A DNA stretch of 64,000 bases, from positions 60,088,513-60,152,512 of the forward strand of contig CM067539.1 in the NCBI GenBank assembly GCA_034509755.1, given 5' to 3'. The notes below the pieces were generated by a model, which had not been told where the DNA came from, searched no databases, and saw only the letters and a program-made list of their open reading frames with translations. Position 1 is the stretch's first letter, and the number at the start of each line of letters is the position of its first letter. Below are positions 1 to 12,549 of this stretch, in pieces. The position numbers were made by a program, and so were the translations under genes. Source of the stretch: Anisodus tanguticus (Eukaryota > Streptophyta > Magnoliopsida > Solanales > Solanaceae).

Positions 1-354
1 TGGAATAAAGCTCGCATGCGTTAGCTAAATTGCGTAGAAGCAAATTCGCACCCCCGACGGGTGGCCTACCTCTGCGAAGCAACTGGGCAAACCAGTAGCT
101 TTCTTTTCCCCTATTTTGACACTGTATCCATGCCTCAAAAATCTTATGCTAGCTAACATTCTTGCATATATAAAATCCCCGCAAGGGCACAAATCTAGCA
201 TATAAGGTCCCGGCAAGGGCATAAATCTACATCCAAAACAAGAGCAGGGAAAGAAAAAAGTATGCATCATCCAACTATTACAACCCAAAACAAAGTACAA
301 ATAAAATGTCTGAAGGAAAATCAAAAACACTGAAACAAGAACTGCAACAGGAGC

Positions 355-1680
355 TCATGAATGACATGACAAACTTTGTGCCTCATCCTCATCACTGGAG
401 TCATCAGAATCCGTATCATCGTCCGCTGACAGAAAAGAGTACTTCTCACTATCGTATGTAGCCTTGACCGAAATCTTCTTGTTCGGATTACCCCACTTGA
501 ATATGGACTTGAAACCTCTCCAAGCCTTCACCAGGAGCTTACGGCTTGACTTATTCTTCTTCTTCTCCGTGTCGAAATCTTGACGGAGGTCAGCTTGTAT
601 TGTGGCCATCGAGCGGTAAGTAGTCTCCGAAAGCCTGACAGACTCGGCAAATTTTTTGTTAGTCTAGGCGTGCTCCATCTGAGCATCCATGTATATCGTC
701 ATCTTCTCCTGAGTAAGCCTGACTGAACCATCTGCAGGGCCACTGGGAATCGGAGACACCAAGTCTCGGATGGTCTGCAGCTAAGTACCTATGTCTCCCA
801 ATGGTCCCTCCTACTGAGAAAGGACTCACCCACGCTCATCTCAATCTTCATCTTCTTATGTCGCACTGCACTATCTACTCCGGTAACCCTCAAAAGGTGG
901 AAGGGCTTGTCAGCCTTTACCCAATTATCTGTAGGGCAATCCAACACTCTATCCCGTCTGCACAACTCTATAATAATAGAAGGAAATATCAAACTCGGGC
1001 TATCCTGGACTCATACACTTGCAACTCCCACACCACGTGTAACCAACATTCACCGGAACGTCGTTTAGCAAGCAAGCAATCATCAGCGCACGATTGTACG
1101 TGCAATCAGTTATGTTGCCGAAAAGAAAACTCGATTGTTTATAATGTACTATCATATTTTTACCTCAGTTGTAAAGTCGGCAGACTTGATCCCCTTTTTT
1201 TGTTGGCCCAGATGATCGTCTTGCCCGGAGGGCATACTTTAGACACTAGACAGTCCCCAGAGCAAGTGTCATTCGCATGCATCAGCTCTAGGGGTGATTA
1301 TCCAGACCGTAGAGATCGTTGAACTACTCAGCCCCAAACCTTACCCTCTGACCTCTAATAACAATTTTCGAATTTGTGAAGTTAGCCCGTTTCAAGTTAG
1401 CATAGAACTCACACACTCATTGATCATTTGCCTTGCACGGAGTTTCAATGAAAAAAGTCCAACCAGAGGCCTCTAGTCGGCCATAAAAGTCCAGTAATAA
1501 CTATGGTACCTTATCCATGACAATACCTCTCTTAGAAAAGAGCTTCTTGTCCAGTAAGTTTCAATAGTACCGGCGATCACAATCCAAAGACATGAACTGG
1601 GACGTGTCATAATCACCATCCGTTGTATTTACTCTAACTTTTTGAACTTGTACCACATTTTCGTTCACTTGGTGGTCCAT
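355..1680 (-). pseudogene. Decayed ORF of the plant-transposon-protein type
   Basis: Reading the minus strand from an ATG at 1680 gives one broken protein. An N-terminal part has segments such as MSLDCDRRYY and KKLFSKRGIVMDKVP, a middle part has GRLEASGWTFFIETPCKA and FYANLKRANFTNSK, and a further part reads DNWVKADKPFHLLRVTGV. The C-terminal 84 residues form an open stretch (355-609) that is basic (KKKNKSSRKLL) and then ends in an acidic Asp/Ser tail (DDDTDSDDSSDEDE). The layout resembles the Solanaceae ORFs carrying the 'putative plant transposon protein' domain; this is recognised by eye, without a search. Several in-frame stops and shifts interrupt it, including a TAG just upstream of the last ATG, so it is dead. 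It sits among transposon debris. Confidence 0.6.
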
Positions 1681-1699
1681 TTCTGATAACTCAAGCACC

Positions 1700-2990
1700 T
1701 AAAAGGTGGAAACAAAGTTAGTCTGACATTATACCCATCTCAAATAATTCATTACGCAGCAATCGGAGTAGCAAAATTGGAAAAACAAGTGCGGCAGATA
1801 CCCGTTGCGAAGCTACTGGTTTTGCTGAAAATCTACAGGGTTCGCTCCTGCGGAAGTGGCCTCGTAGATGCGAGGCTGCTTCTGTGGAAATTTCTCCGCT
1901 TCCGCAAAATTCATAATTTAGAGTATCTTCGCACCTGCGCATGATTTTGTGTAGATGCGGAACCGCACCTGTGGCCCTTTCCTCGAAGGTGCAAAATTGC
2001 AGTCATCGTCCATAAATCCAAACCCAGTCGAGGGATCCACCATTTTTATCTAATTTTTTGTGGAAATTCTATCTAAATACTTCTACTTTTCCCTAAGAAC
2101 TAGTATGCATGTGTATTAAATGCGATTAGTAGTGATAAATTCTCAACAACACCCCCAAAATTTCAAAACATAACCTAACTAGTGTGTGAAGCCTAAAATA
2201 AAATTTTAGTCCAAAAACTCAACCTATTTCGGCCCCAAATCATGAACCAATACCCTTGCCACCCCAATCTTGCAATAATTTAAGAGGAGTAGAGAAAATT
2301 TTATCGACTTGTAGCCGACCGCGGAGAAAAAAATAGAGTTTTTGGGTGGTTCCTCCTCCAAAATTGGGTGGTGTGTGAGAGTGTGTGAGAAAACCTTGAG
2401 TTTTGAGTAGGGTAGGGTTTTCGTGCGTAGTGGGGAGTTGTGGAGGTGTTGGAATCGTAGGGGGAGTTGTGGAAGGGTTTCTTGGGCATTTGAAATTTCT
2501 GCCATTTTCTGTATTTACGCCTGATGCACTGTTTCTGCTCCTGCGACCTTTTGTCCGCCTCTGCGATCTTGCTTCAGCAAAAGTTTCTTCGCTTTTGCAA
2601 AATTTTATCGTGTAATCGTTGTCCGCTTCGGCGAGTTATCATCCGCTCTTGCGGATGTCGTCTTGCTTTTGCAATGTAATGGTCTTTTTCTAAAGCCTCA
2701 TCCGCATATTTTTGGCCGTTTTTGCGATCTCGCACCTGCAAAGTTTGTCCGTAGATGCGTATACTACTTTTGGACTATCCGAACATCTTTGCAGTTATAT
2801 TTGGAGTAAATTCGACACTGCTGTTATATGCGAAACTTATTGCGGGGCATCCATGAATCACCATAGCAATCCAGTCAAATTCCTCAGCGAGATCATATTT
2901 GAAATAGCACCAGACTATTTGATGGGTTCTTTACGGGTTAATAAGATGATTATTCGAGTTGGCGTTACCACCAGATTTGTTTTATGTTCA
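1700..2990. repeat. LTR-like debris with GCTTCTGCG/CGCACCTGCG words
   Basis: There is no convincing coding sequence here. The stretch has many short CpG-containing words such as cttcgcacctgcgc, gtagatgcgag, cgcttctgc and tccgcttcggcg, clustered at about 1790-1980 and 2520-2760. The same words recur at 3630-3845 inside the LTR that follows, and they are typical of Solanaceae Gypsy LTRs. Most likely this is an old LTR fragment, but no boundary or target duplication was found. Confidence 0.4.
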
Positions 2991-3019
2991 ACTAGTGTCG
3001 TTACTTTCATTCAAGTTTA

Positions 3020-3142
3020 AGAATACATTCTGACTTATCCTACGATCTTTGTTAAGGCTCGGTATTGTCTGGTCCAATCGTACTTTCCTTCTTTCGCGTC
3101 TTATCCCATTCGAGGACGAATGTGTATTTAATTGGTATCTAA
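3020..3142 (+). mobile_element. 3' internal end of a Gypsy (Tekay-like) element
   Basis: The segment ending cattcgaggacgaatg, followed about 20 bp later by an LTR start (TGTAATGACCC), matches the usual end of plant Tekay/Del Gypsy polyproteins. In those, a conserved PFEDE-type C terminus and a short untranslated stretch precede the 3' LTR. Only about 100 bp of internal sequence is recognisable, so the body of the element is lost or too diverged. Confidence 0.5.
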
Positions 3143-6100
3143 TGTAATGACCCACCCGGTTGTTTTGGGTTTCTTCCTGTGCTCCGACCAAATTACCTTT
3201 TTCTCAATTCTTAAAACTGATGTCATGACTCGCATGGATGTATGGCATACACCTCATGATGAATTTGCCGTGGCTCTGGAGAAATAATCATAAGGATGAA
3301 AGCCTCTTAAGTTCAAAGTACGAAGAATTAACTTTCGATCAAAATTTTATGTATCGGAGTTCCGTTAAAATCGTCAAGTATGGGACGCCAAGGTACGACA
3401 TAGTCGAGTTGTGTTTCGCTTTCCGAGGCTATCGGATGGGGTTGAGTCTTTAGCTTTACCATATGTGCTAATTGGGGGATGTTCAATAGGTGAAACACGT
3501 CAAGATAATGTCAAGTCAGAAATTTAGGGGTGCGAGTAAATTCAGTCAGTTGTTTATACGCGGGAAGCATATAGAGTTTGTATCGAGATTTAGAACTGGG
3601 AAAAATCGCCCCAGTGAGTATCTTACCGCACCTACAAAGTCGCTTCTGCGAAGGCCTATTCACAAATGCGAGAGTCTGGGAGGATGGGTCAGGTCCGCTT
3701 TTACGGAGATATTACGTGGGTGCGTGGCCGCACCTGCGACTAACCTTTCGCTTCTCCGAAGTTCCTTAGGACTAAATAAAGCCATTCCTGCGGACATCCT
3801 TTCGCAGATGCGAGGTCGCTTCTGCGGAGGATGGTCCGCAGAAGCGAAAGTGATTGTAGATAGATTTCTATTTTAAAACAATATTCCCCATTTCTAACCC
3901 TACATTTGCCAAGCTTACTTTTGGGAGCTATGGAGCTAGTTTTGGGCATCTCAATGGATATTTCAAACATCAATCTTTGGGTAACTTCCTATACCTTTTC
4001 ATTATGATTAACTAGTTGATTTTATGTTCCATTTCAAGCTTTTTTTTATTAATTGGGAGGGATGTACCTAGGGTTTCCTAAAAAACTCCAAATGAGATCC
4101 TTCTATAAAAATTGGAAACCAATATGTGAACTTTTATGATTCATTTTAGATGGTAAAGACCGTAAACCAAGGAGGAGTTATTTTGGGGTATAAATCTCTA
4201 TTTTTTTATACTTGTTGATTATGAAAAGTTGGGGTTTCATGAAAATGAGTTTTTACAATAAATTATCAAGTTTAGGGTTATTTGTAGATGGATTTCAAAG
4301 ACTTTCGGGATTCCTACTAATTAGACCATGAGTATCGCATTTCTAGACTAAAGTTCCTATTTTGCCCTTATGAGTCCGGGGCCGCTTGGGGGCCGAGTAG
4401 TTGATTCCCGTTGAGTATTTATCCTTATGTGTTATGAAATGTATGGGTTAACGTAGGACTTATATATATATACACCTAGACTACGACCGTCCAATAGTAC
4501 TTCGGAAGAACAATGTTGGCATATGAGTTCGTGGCACCCGCTTGGCAATGAAATAGGCTACGGTTTTCTCTTTTAGACTTCGATAGAAGCATGAATTTAA
4601 ATAAATATTGAGAGGTATTAAGTGTGATGGGGGTCCCACCTAAGTGATTGTGATGAGCGCTTGGATGGGTACTGGTGTTGAACTGTTTTCGGGGATTCAT
4701 CCCTAAGGTTGATCCCGACTGTAGTTATGTAGGCTTGTCGCCATTGTTGATATTATTTGTGTTTGTTGTTTAAATTACTCATCACATATGCCTTCTGATA
4801 TGAAAGACTTATTATATGGAATTATGTGTTATTAATAATCCTGAGGTATGTGTTATTCATCTCTTGAACTGGATTGCATCTCATACTTCATGACTACTTG
4901 CCTTATTACTGTTGCATTCATACACTCATGCTATTCTGATATTGAAATTGAGTGGTGCGGAATGTTGTTGGTCCGTTGGGACTTGGAAACGAAGCTAATG
5001 TTACTGTTATGAGATGGTTTGGAATACTATAATGATGATGATGATTGATATGGCTCAACAAATGAGTTTGATGCTCTAGCCAGACCGATGCATCATTTTG
5101 GCTGGTTGTGAGCAGTATATGGACTTCGCACGTCCCCCGTAGGTCATTACTATATGGCAAAGTCCGATAGAATGTGTATACGGATTGATTGAGAGGTACT
5201 TTTGCATTACATCATATTCATGACATTGCATAGATTTCATCTGCATCTATTCATGTTTGGTTGTTGGACATGTATACTGGTTATGTGTGATTAGATAGTA
5301 CAATTGATAATGATTGGTGTCATCCGTGTATACTGATGTGAGTGATAAAGTCTGTATTTTATTCCTGATCTAAGGGATGAAGATTGAATCCTAAGAAGAA
5401 GAACTGCCTTAGTTGACAGGAAATCTAGATCACAAATTAATATCGTGCTTAGTGGTGTAAGTATCGTCACATGTGAGTTAGGTATGTTAAGTTAATCCTA
5501 AATGTGAGACTAATGATTGCATTCACCTATTAGAAATAACATGGTTAAAATAAGAGCTTGCATGTACCAATGTCCATATTGTATAGATAGTAGACATGTC
5601 CAACGGGTCGGGAACTTGCCCGGCCCGACCCGACCCAAAAAATCCATGGCCAGGGTCGGCTTATAGCTGACCCGCGAGCCACCCGACCCGAAAAAGCGGG
5701 GACCCGATCTTATGTAGGGTCGGGCCAGGGTCAGAATATTTTACTCGTCTGACCCCCCCGACCCCGACCCGACCGGCGTATTTTTTTAATATAATTTATA
5801 TTATTTTTCCTTCATTAATATTTATTTTGTAGTTATATATATTTTTGTCATTAATAAGTGATATAATGCATATTTTTATAATATATGTATTGCTCTAATC
5901 TATATTGAGCTCGACATAAAATAAGATAAAAACGGTAGCTGATTATTAATTATATGTTTATATTATTAGTCGTTCTGTTAATATCACGGAAGCATAATGT
6001 AGGGAGAGAAAGTAGTTGTAAATTGGTGAAACTTTAAATGGTGGTTATCATGAATACATTAAATGTGTGACGCAATACCACTTCAAGAAACAAGCTTAAA

Positions 6101-7791
6101 TAGGGCGACTGTGCAAAGGTAAAATCCAAATAGTTATAGGAAGACAATTCATGTCATATATTATGGACAATTTGGAGAGAAACAAATTTAAGGTGCTTTT
6201 GAGGATGGAGTTCTAAAAAATTTACGAAATTTATACCTTTCAGGTAACAGGAAATTATATATGGGTTTAGAAGAAGCACTGAAATTCACGGACCGGTTAC
6301 ATGTTTGAAGGACTGTATTCTAATGGTACCTTTGAGGCTTTGACAGTAACCATGAGGTACTACAAACATGAATTAATATTATTTTGCTTATCAAAATATG
6401 TAAAATAATATCCAATGATGTTTTGGACCAGTACATGGATTTTTGAGAGTTGTTAGGAAGGAAAGAGTAGCAGTTTGTTTGATTGGTCTCTGGATGAATT
6501 TTTGTATCCTTCTGTATCATCTTGGTACTCTTCCAATAAAGCTTTACCTCATAGAAAAAATATACTTTTTTGCTTACCAAAGAAAGAAAAAAGAAAGAGA
6601 ATTGCAGTAGAAGAAGAAAATTTTAAAAGGAATCTTAACATATGAAAATAGAAAGTAGTTGTGGTATTGCGTCCCAATCAATTTGTGTTTTTCCCCAAAT
6701 CGGTTTCTAATTTTCTTTTTCTTTAGTTAAGATCTCATGATATACAATACATTTCAACGTCGAAATTTCGTGGTAATGTAGGGGTGAATGTCAATTTCAG
6801 TTTTGAAAATTCAATTTTTTTTTAAAAAAAAAAAAAATCCTCGACCCGACCTGACCCTGGCCCGCCAAAAATTTCCGACAAGTCAGGGCCGACCCATGAC
6901 CCGTAAGATCAGGGCCAGGGTCGGAAATTTAAAAAAAAATAGGGTCAGGGTCGGGCAAGCAGAAAAAAAAAGTCACCCGACCCGAACTTTGGACAGGTCT
7001 AATAGATAGTAACAAGGTGTGAGTTAGATGGAATATAAGACTAACGGATCTAATGTGTCTAATATATTCTTATTTGAAAGGTCTATGATGTGGTTGTTTT
7101 CCTTTAAGTGTTCGACTGTCCATACTAGAAAACCCAATGAGGTTTATGTGGTTAGGATAAGTGTGATTCAGATAATTGAATAACGTGTAGTGGACTTACT
7201 CCTATAAGAATTATGTGTTCTTCTGTGCTTGAGATGACTTAAGTGTTAAGTCATAGTTGTCGTATTCTGGGGTGATCCTGTGTTAGTAACAATTGTGTAG
7301 TATCTAGGATACATGTGAGTCTACTTGATGTTAATATTTGTTACATGTTGTTTGTCATTGTCGGCCTACGGGGTACGTTGTGTACTCATGCTACACTTGT
7401 TACATCTTTTACGTAGATGCAGGTACATTGATTGATCCAGGTTACATTTTTTTTGGAGTACGTGGAGGCTTAGGGCGGGCCACTCATCATATCGGTGGCC
7501 CTAGTCTACATCTATGGTTGTATTGTCCTTATTATTACAAGGCAGTTATTAGCTTTACTTTCCTATTCATTTGTACTCATAGTAGCCCTTGTACAAGTCA
7601 GACCATGTTTTGGGAAAGAATTATTGTAAAGGTTGACTGATGTTTACAAGTTTTCTAATGAAACAGTTTTATTTCTCTATAACTTTTATTATTATTCCAC
7701 AAAGTTAAATGATTGTTAATAATTTTGGGGATGATTCGCCTACCGGGGGATAGTGTAGGTGCCATCATGACACGTGATTTTGGGTCGTGAC
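3143..7791 (+). mobile_element. Gypsy (Tekay-like) LTR, interrupted by a hAT
   Basis: This LTR begins TGTAATGACCCA and ends TGGGTCGTGACA, so its tips form an imperfect inverted repeat of 12 bases starting TG and ending CA. The end region (gcctaccgggggatagtgtaggtgccatcatgacacg) resembles the end of Solanaceae Tekay-type LTRs. The LTR contains the CGCTTCTGCG words at 3630-3845. A 1411-bp hAT element splits it, so the native LTR is about 3.2 kb. It lies directly against a Gypsy integrase fragment of opposite strand, which suggests insertion into an older element. No 5-bp duplication could be shown because the element body is missing. Confidence 0.6.
5591..7001. mobile_element. Non-autonomous hAT element, 1411 bp
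   Basis: The ends form terminal inverted repeats: left TAGACATGTCCAA, right (reverse complement) TAGACCTGTCCAAAG. They are flanked by a perfect 8-bp duplication atagatag at 5583-5590 and 7002-7009. Both subterminal regions are packed with GGGTCGGG/CCCGACCC motifs (5604-5770 and 6840-6985), the likely transposase-binding arrays, around an AT-rich core. No transposase coding was found, so it would need transposase in trans. It is inserted in the Gypsy LTR. Confidence 0.9.
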
Positions 7792-8460
7792 ACCTATCCA
7801 CAATAACCCAAATGACATCAAACTTGCCCAACGTCTTCGGTAGCTCAACTACAAAGTCCATAGCTATTCTCTCTCATTTCCACTCGAGTATGGCATCCTC
7901 TGAGTCATACCGCCCGGTCTTTGGTGCTCATACTTAACCTGCTAGCAATTCAAACAGAGAGACACAAGCTCTACAATGTCCCTCTTCATCCTACCCCACC
8001 AATAGTGCTGCTTCAAATCACGATACATCTTCGTTACCCGAATGATTAGAATATCTGAAACTGTCATTTTGTCAATCCCCCAACACAAGGTACACAAACT
8101 CTCCCCTTGATCCTCGAGACTCCTCACTATCAAGCATAGCCTCCTTGGCTTCCCCTCGCATCACCTTTTCCTTGATCTTAACACAGTTTCACATCATCAA
8201 ACTGTTGGGTCTTGATTTGCTCCAAAAGAGACGACCTCGCCTCAACACAAGCCAAAATCCTAACCGGTTTTAAAATATCAAGTCTCCAAAGTTGTTGGTC
8301 AAGGATTGGACCTCTAATGCCAAAGGACGCTTATCAACAATCAAACGCGCCAAGCTCCCCATACTCACCGTATTTCGGCTCAAGGCAGCCGCCATCACAT
8401 TAGATACTATACTGATTTTTTGTTCACTATATAAATTTCTGATTCCTGTCATTTGGCCGA
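7792..8460 (-). pseudogene. Gypsy RNase H-integrase fragment, broken
   Basis: Minus-strand pieces match the Tekay/Del Gypsy polyprotein. The first is an RNase H/connection part (AAALSRNTVSMGSLARLIV, about 8290-8400). Next comes the integrase zinc-finger region (MYRDLKQHYWWGRMKRDIVE, then CLNC, about 7945-8040). Last is the start of the integrase core (MDFVVELPKTLGKFDVIWVI, to 7792). The pieces lie in different frames and include a stop directly after CLNC. The core is cut at 7791 by the neighbouring LTR, so the catalytic DDE residues beyond it are absent. Confidence 0.75.
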
Positions 8461-8469
8461 ATCCTACTG

Positions 8470-9340
8470 ATAACCATATGGACAGCTTTAAGGGTGCAAA
8501 ACCAATATGGTTAATATGGTGCTTAAACTTTGTATCTAACTTTCTCTAGATTTTCATCAGCATTTCATGCATATTTTCAGATGTACGTTTAAGACTTCAA
8601 TCCTTTTTACTGAATTACAGTACGCCTACAAGCTCCTCTTGCTTTGAAGTAAAAAATTTATGGACAGTCTGTTTTGATACCATTATTAAGTTGCATCTAT
8701 CTTTTTAAATTTTCATATATATATATATGCATTTCGGACATGTAGTGTTTAAATTAGGCTTGACAAAATGAAATTTCAAACACAAATATCCGAAGTTATG
8801 TATAAGTAAAGTCCATGCACGTATGACACAATCACTCGAAATGCACAAACTACTATACATCTTAATACATAAATAGGAGCCTCAACTCTAAATGGTGGAA
8901 AATTATAACTTTCTGCGAGTTTATGAATCATTTGGCTGAGCGTGGAGTGAAAAAAAAAAGGAAAACTTTGAATATTGTAATCTTCCATGTCTTAAACATT
9001 TCTACGGCTAAGAATGTCATATAATTTAAATAAAAATTTAAAATTAAGTTATTATAAATATAATAGAAAAGGAATCACGCCTTCAAGACTCTAAAATTAA
9101 AAGCATCAGCATAACATGAAAAGGAGAATATTATGATGGTTTGCTTCAACTAGCCTAACAATAACCTCATAAATGCAATCAGAAAAAGAGCTGTCAATCG
9201 AAAACTCTTTAGATTTGTTAAAGTGCTTTATTACTCGCAGGTCGCAATGCAAGGAGACTAGAATAATTCCCCGTAATTTAAAGCAAAAGAGGAGCCAAAT
9301 TGGTGAAGAAGTTGGTTTAAGAGTTGCAGGTTTAACATTT
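8470..9340. other. AT-rich intergenic stretch
   Basis: No gene or complete element is visible between the Gypsy fragment and the 3' end of eIF5A. There is a short TA run near 8719. The part nearest eIF5A probably holds its 3' untranslated region and polyadenylation site, which cannot be placed exactly. Confidence 0.5.
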
Positions 9341-9554
9341 TCCCACACCAAATTTAAGAAGCTTTAAGGTGGCACAAAATTCAGACGAACACAACTTAAA
9401 ACAACGAAAATAAAAAATAAATATCTAACTCACAATGGTCCCTGCAAATCCAGAAGAATATTCCATAAGACCATAATCTTTTTCCATGACTATAATATCT
9501 ATCTCACTCAAGGTAGTAAAGAACTTCGCATCGAGCAAATCCAATCAAGAAGAT

Positions 9555-12289
9555 TTACTTGGGACCGATATCCTTCAGGGCATTAATCTGTTCCTCACCC
9601 ATGGCTGACATAACAGACACGACAAGGTCTTTACCCTCAGCAAACCCATCCTTGATCTGAATTCGGTAAATTAAAAATAAATCAGTAACTGCATAGTGGT
9701 ACACCCACTTTTCAAAAACAACAAATTACGACCGGGCAAAGTCTGAAAATTTTGTTCACTAAAGATGCCTCTTTAAAGAAACTGTTAAAAGTAGAGGTTC
9801 AAATAGCTTTTTGCTTATAACTTTGGTGTCCAGGCCAACAGCTTGTGCCATAGAGATTCAATGACCTCGTGAAAGAATTAGAGGCTATACACAATTGACA
9901 AATGCTGTATACTTTGACCCAATTTACAACTTAGGTAGACATAGGCCAAGAAGATGTGAGCCTAAAACCAGGCCCGCAAATCATTAACTCTTAAAAAGAG
10001 TATCAGAGAGAGCAGACATGTCGACTCTATGATTCAATCTCCGTGCACATAACCATGCTTGCTTCATTTTTTAATATCCAGAGCATCGGCTTAATTGTAC
10101 ACAGATCTATCTTTCTAACACTAACACGACTCTAAAAAATTTGTTTTTTTACAATGGTAAATTTGTTTTTATACAATGGTAAAGGCAATAAGCTTGCGCT
10201 AAAAGAAGATTAATCAGAGAAAATAGAAAACTGGAGACAAGAGTCTTAAGACTGTAATTTCCAGTCCTCTGGGACACCCAAAATACAACTTTGGATTATT
10301 AGATTACTAACCTGCGAAAGGAGGTTCTCATCAGTGGGAAGCCTAAGGTCATCCTTGGTGTTACCATTGTCAGTGAGCAGACTCACCTGTAATGTTGTGC
10401 AGCAAAATTAGACCACATCAATCAAAAATATATAAAGGAACAGGACAAGGGAATGTAGGCACATACAAATCCATCTTCGGAGATGTCAATAAGCTGATAA
10501 TCTGTGCGATTAACATGGGGAACCTGCAATTAGAACACATAATTATTAATATGAGCACAAGGGGGAAAGGGGGCAAAGAACATATGGTGAGCAAGAAACG
10601 GAGAGCACACACATCACAATTGTGTGAAGAGGGAACAATATCCTCAAGCTTCTTTCCAGTGAAGATGTCAATGGCGACAAAATGACATTTGGCATGACCG
10701 TGCTTGCCAGTTTTGGATGTAGAGACTTCCACAACCTGTAATAGAAGCATCGAAAATAGAGATAGTGCTTACACTAGAACTAATGTAACAATGACTTAAA
10801 GCATAATAACAGAAAATGAATCTATGCTGCTATATATTTCAGTATGAGTCGAATCTACCATAACTGCACAGAATAACAGAAAACTCTAATTACAATGGGT
10901 ATTAAAGAAAAACCAATCAACTATAAGAAGCTTCTATCCACTCCACTCTATTCGGGCTGCTAGTCACAAAGATGAAGCACAAAATGGAGTAAAACTCCAG
11001 CACCTCAAATTCCTAACTTCTAACAAACACACAAGAATATGCACACTCGAAATGAAAAAGAATCCTAATAATCACAAACAGTAATCAGGTCTAAATCCAA
11101 AATAATCACTGCATGTGCAACAGTAAGCAAACACATAGACCCAAACAACTTTTTTGGATAAAATTTAATTAATTGATATTAGACTGAAAAATCTACCTAC
11201 CAAGGTAGAGGTAAGGTTTGTGTACACTCTACCCTCCCCAGACCCCACATTGTGAGATTTCACTGGGTATATTGTTGTTGATATTAGACTGAAAAAACAT
11301 ATACAGAAAGCAAAACCCACTAAAAACATATAGAAAGCAAAAACCCCAAAACCAAGAGATGCAAACCAGAAAACCTTGCAAGGATGGCCAAGATGACAAA
11401 TGTAATCGGTTATATGAATCCTCTACATACATATCCACTCTGCTCACGGCAAAAAAAGGTTTCTCTAAATCGCAGGCTCGTTTTTACACTCGAACAACTC
11501 ACAATCTTAGGATCCATTTGGTCATAAAATTATTCACTTCATTTGAAAATCAGTAATTGGTTATGAACATACAAATCCATCCTGAGGTTCTATTTCAAAT
11601 TTGAAAAATACTCCTAACTTATAACCTGTTTTCCAACTCACTTTTTTTTCGATTTGTATTTAAGTACATTCAAGCATGAATATTATTCTGATTCTCTCCT
11701 TTACAATAAGTATAACCAAACACAGCTCTATCCTCAAATACAACTCCATAAATTCCAAATAAAGTGAAAAATATTTGGAATCTATGGCCAAACACCTAAC
11801 ACATCTCAGACTTATTTTTACACTCAACAACTCACAATCTTAATCAATCATACGCACACTAAAACCACAGCGTATCAGATCTAAAATTCCAACAGTAAAT
11901 ACACCTGTAACACACAGGGTATCTTACGCTCCCCAAACCCCACTTGTAGGATTACGCTGATTATGTTGTTGTAAATATGTAACACACACATATCAATCAA
12001 GCAACAAATCAATTGGGATCAGCTATACGAGCAACCCTACACATCAGCTATGTCCAAATAAATTACACACACACACTGAATCGGTTATACGTGCAACCTA
12101 ACACATCAGCTATGTCCAAATAAGTTACACACACACACGAATTGGCTATATGCGCAACCCTACACATCAGCTATGTCCAAATAAATTACGTACACACATA
12201 TACACACACAAACACATATATATATATACACACATACACACTGAATCGGCTATATGCGCAACCATACACATCACCTATGTCCAAATAAA

Positions 12290-12324
<35 letters not shown>

Positions 12325-12477
12325 AGCAAACTAAAAACAACAAATAATTTAAACCTTGCAGGGACGGCCTTTGATGACGATATAACCGCTCTTACGAATA
12401 GTACCAGCTTGCTGAGGATAAGTTTTTGATGCACCGGCGTCAGCCTTAGATTCAAACTGGTGCTCCTCGTCAGACAT
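9555..12477 (-). CDS. eIF5A: Eukaryotic translation initiation factor 5A (eIF5A), five coding exons
   Basis: eIF5A binds the ribosome and speeds peptide-bond formation, elongation through difficult motifs and termination. It works only after one lysine is converted to hypusine. Coding exons on the minus strand are 12355-12477, 10613-10735, 10467-10523, 10312-10386 and 9555-9656; all four introns are phase 0 with GT-AG ends. The joined protein is 159 residues, the usual plant length. It starts MSDEEHQFESKADAG. The hypusination loop SKTGKHGHAK lies at about 48-57, with the modified lysine expected at K52, in the SH3-like N-terminal domain. The C-terminal OB-fold part includes DDLRLPTDENLLSQ and ends INALKDIGPK. 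The ATG is the only one fitting the conserved start. Nothing in the coding sequence is broken, so the gene looks functional. Intron 1 (about 1.6 kb) is loaded with repeats. The 5' UTR is short. Confidence 0.97.
11192..11279 (+). mobile_element. 5'-truncated SINE in eIF5A intron 1
   Basis: This 88-bp insert starts tctacctaccaaggtagagg, passes through the motif ccctccccagaccccac and ends in GTTGTT. That is the 3' part of a Solanaceae tRNA-derived SINE (Au/TS-like). A 17-bp direct repeat, gatattagactgaaaaa, flanks it at 11175-11191 and 11280-11296, so target-primed integration is clear. The tRNA-like head with A and B boxes is missing. Confidence 0.88.
11908..11973 (+). mobile_element. Old SINE tail relic in eIF5A intron 1
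   Basis: A diverged copy of the same SINE 3' region: ctccccaaaccccacttgta followed by a GTTGTTG tail. Several substitutions and no clear flanking duplication indicate that it is older than the copy at 11192. Confidence 0.6.
12015..12290. repeat. Minisatellite of about 60 bp, four units, eIF5A intron 1
   Basis: Four imperfect copies of a unit of about 60 bases lie in tandem: a start such as aatcggctatatgcgcaacc, a middle cacatcagctatgtccaaat, and an ACACAC run of varying length. The last unit has an expanded CA/TA tract. It sits a few dozen bases inside intron 1, downstream of the first coding exon. Confidence 0.85.
12291..12322. repeat. CA microsatellite
   Basis: About 16 uninterrupted CA dinucleotides sit at the end of the minisatellite array and about 30 bases from the exon 1 splice donor of eIF5A. 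Such a tract should vary in length between accessions. Confidence 0.95.
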
Positions 12478-12549
12478 GCCTCAAATTCAATTCAACGGAG
12501 AGAAAAAAAATAACAGAGCAAAATGGGGGCGGCGAGAGATTGTGAGGAC

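Noticed and set aside
12150..12455. ORFs over the eIF5A first intron
   Set aside because: They are translations of CA/TA repeats and the antisense or shifted frame of exon 1.
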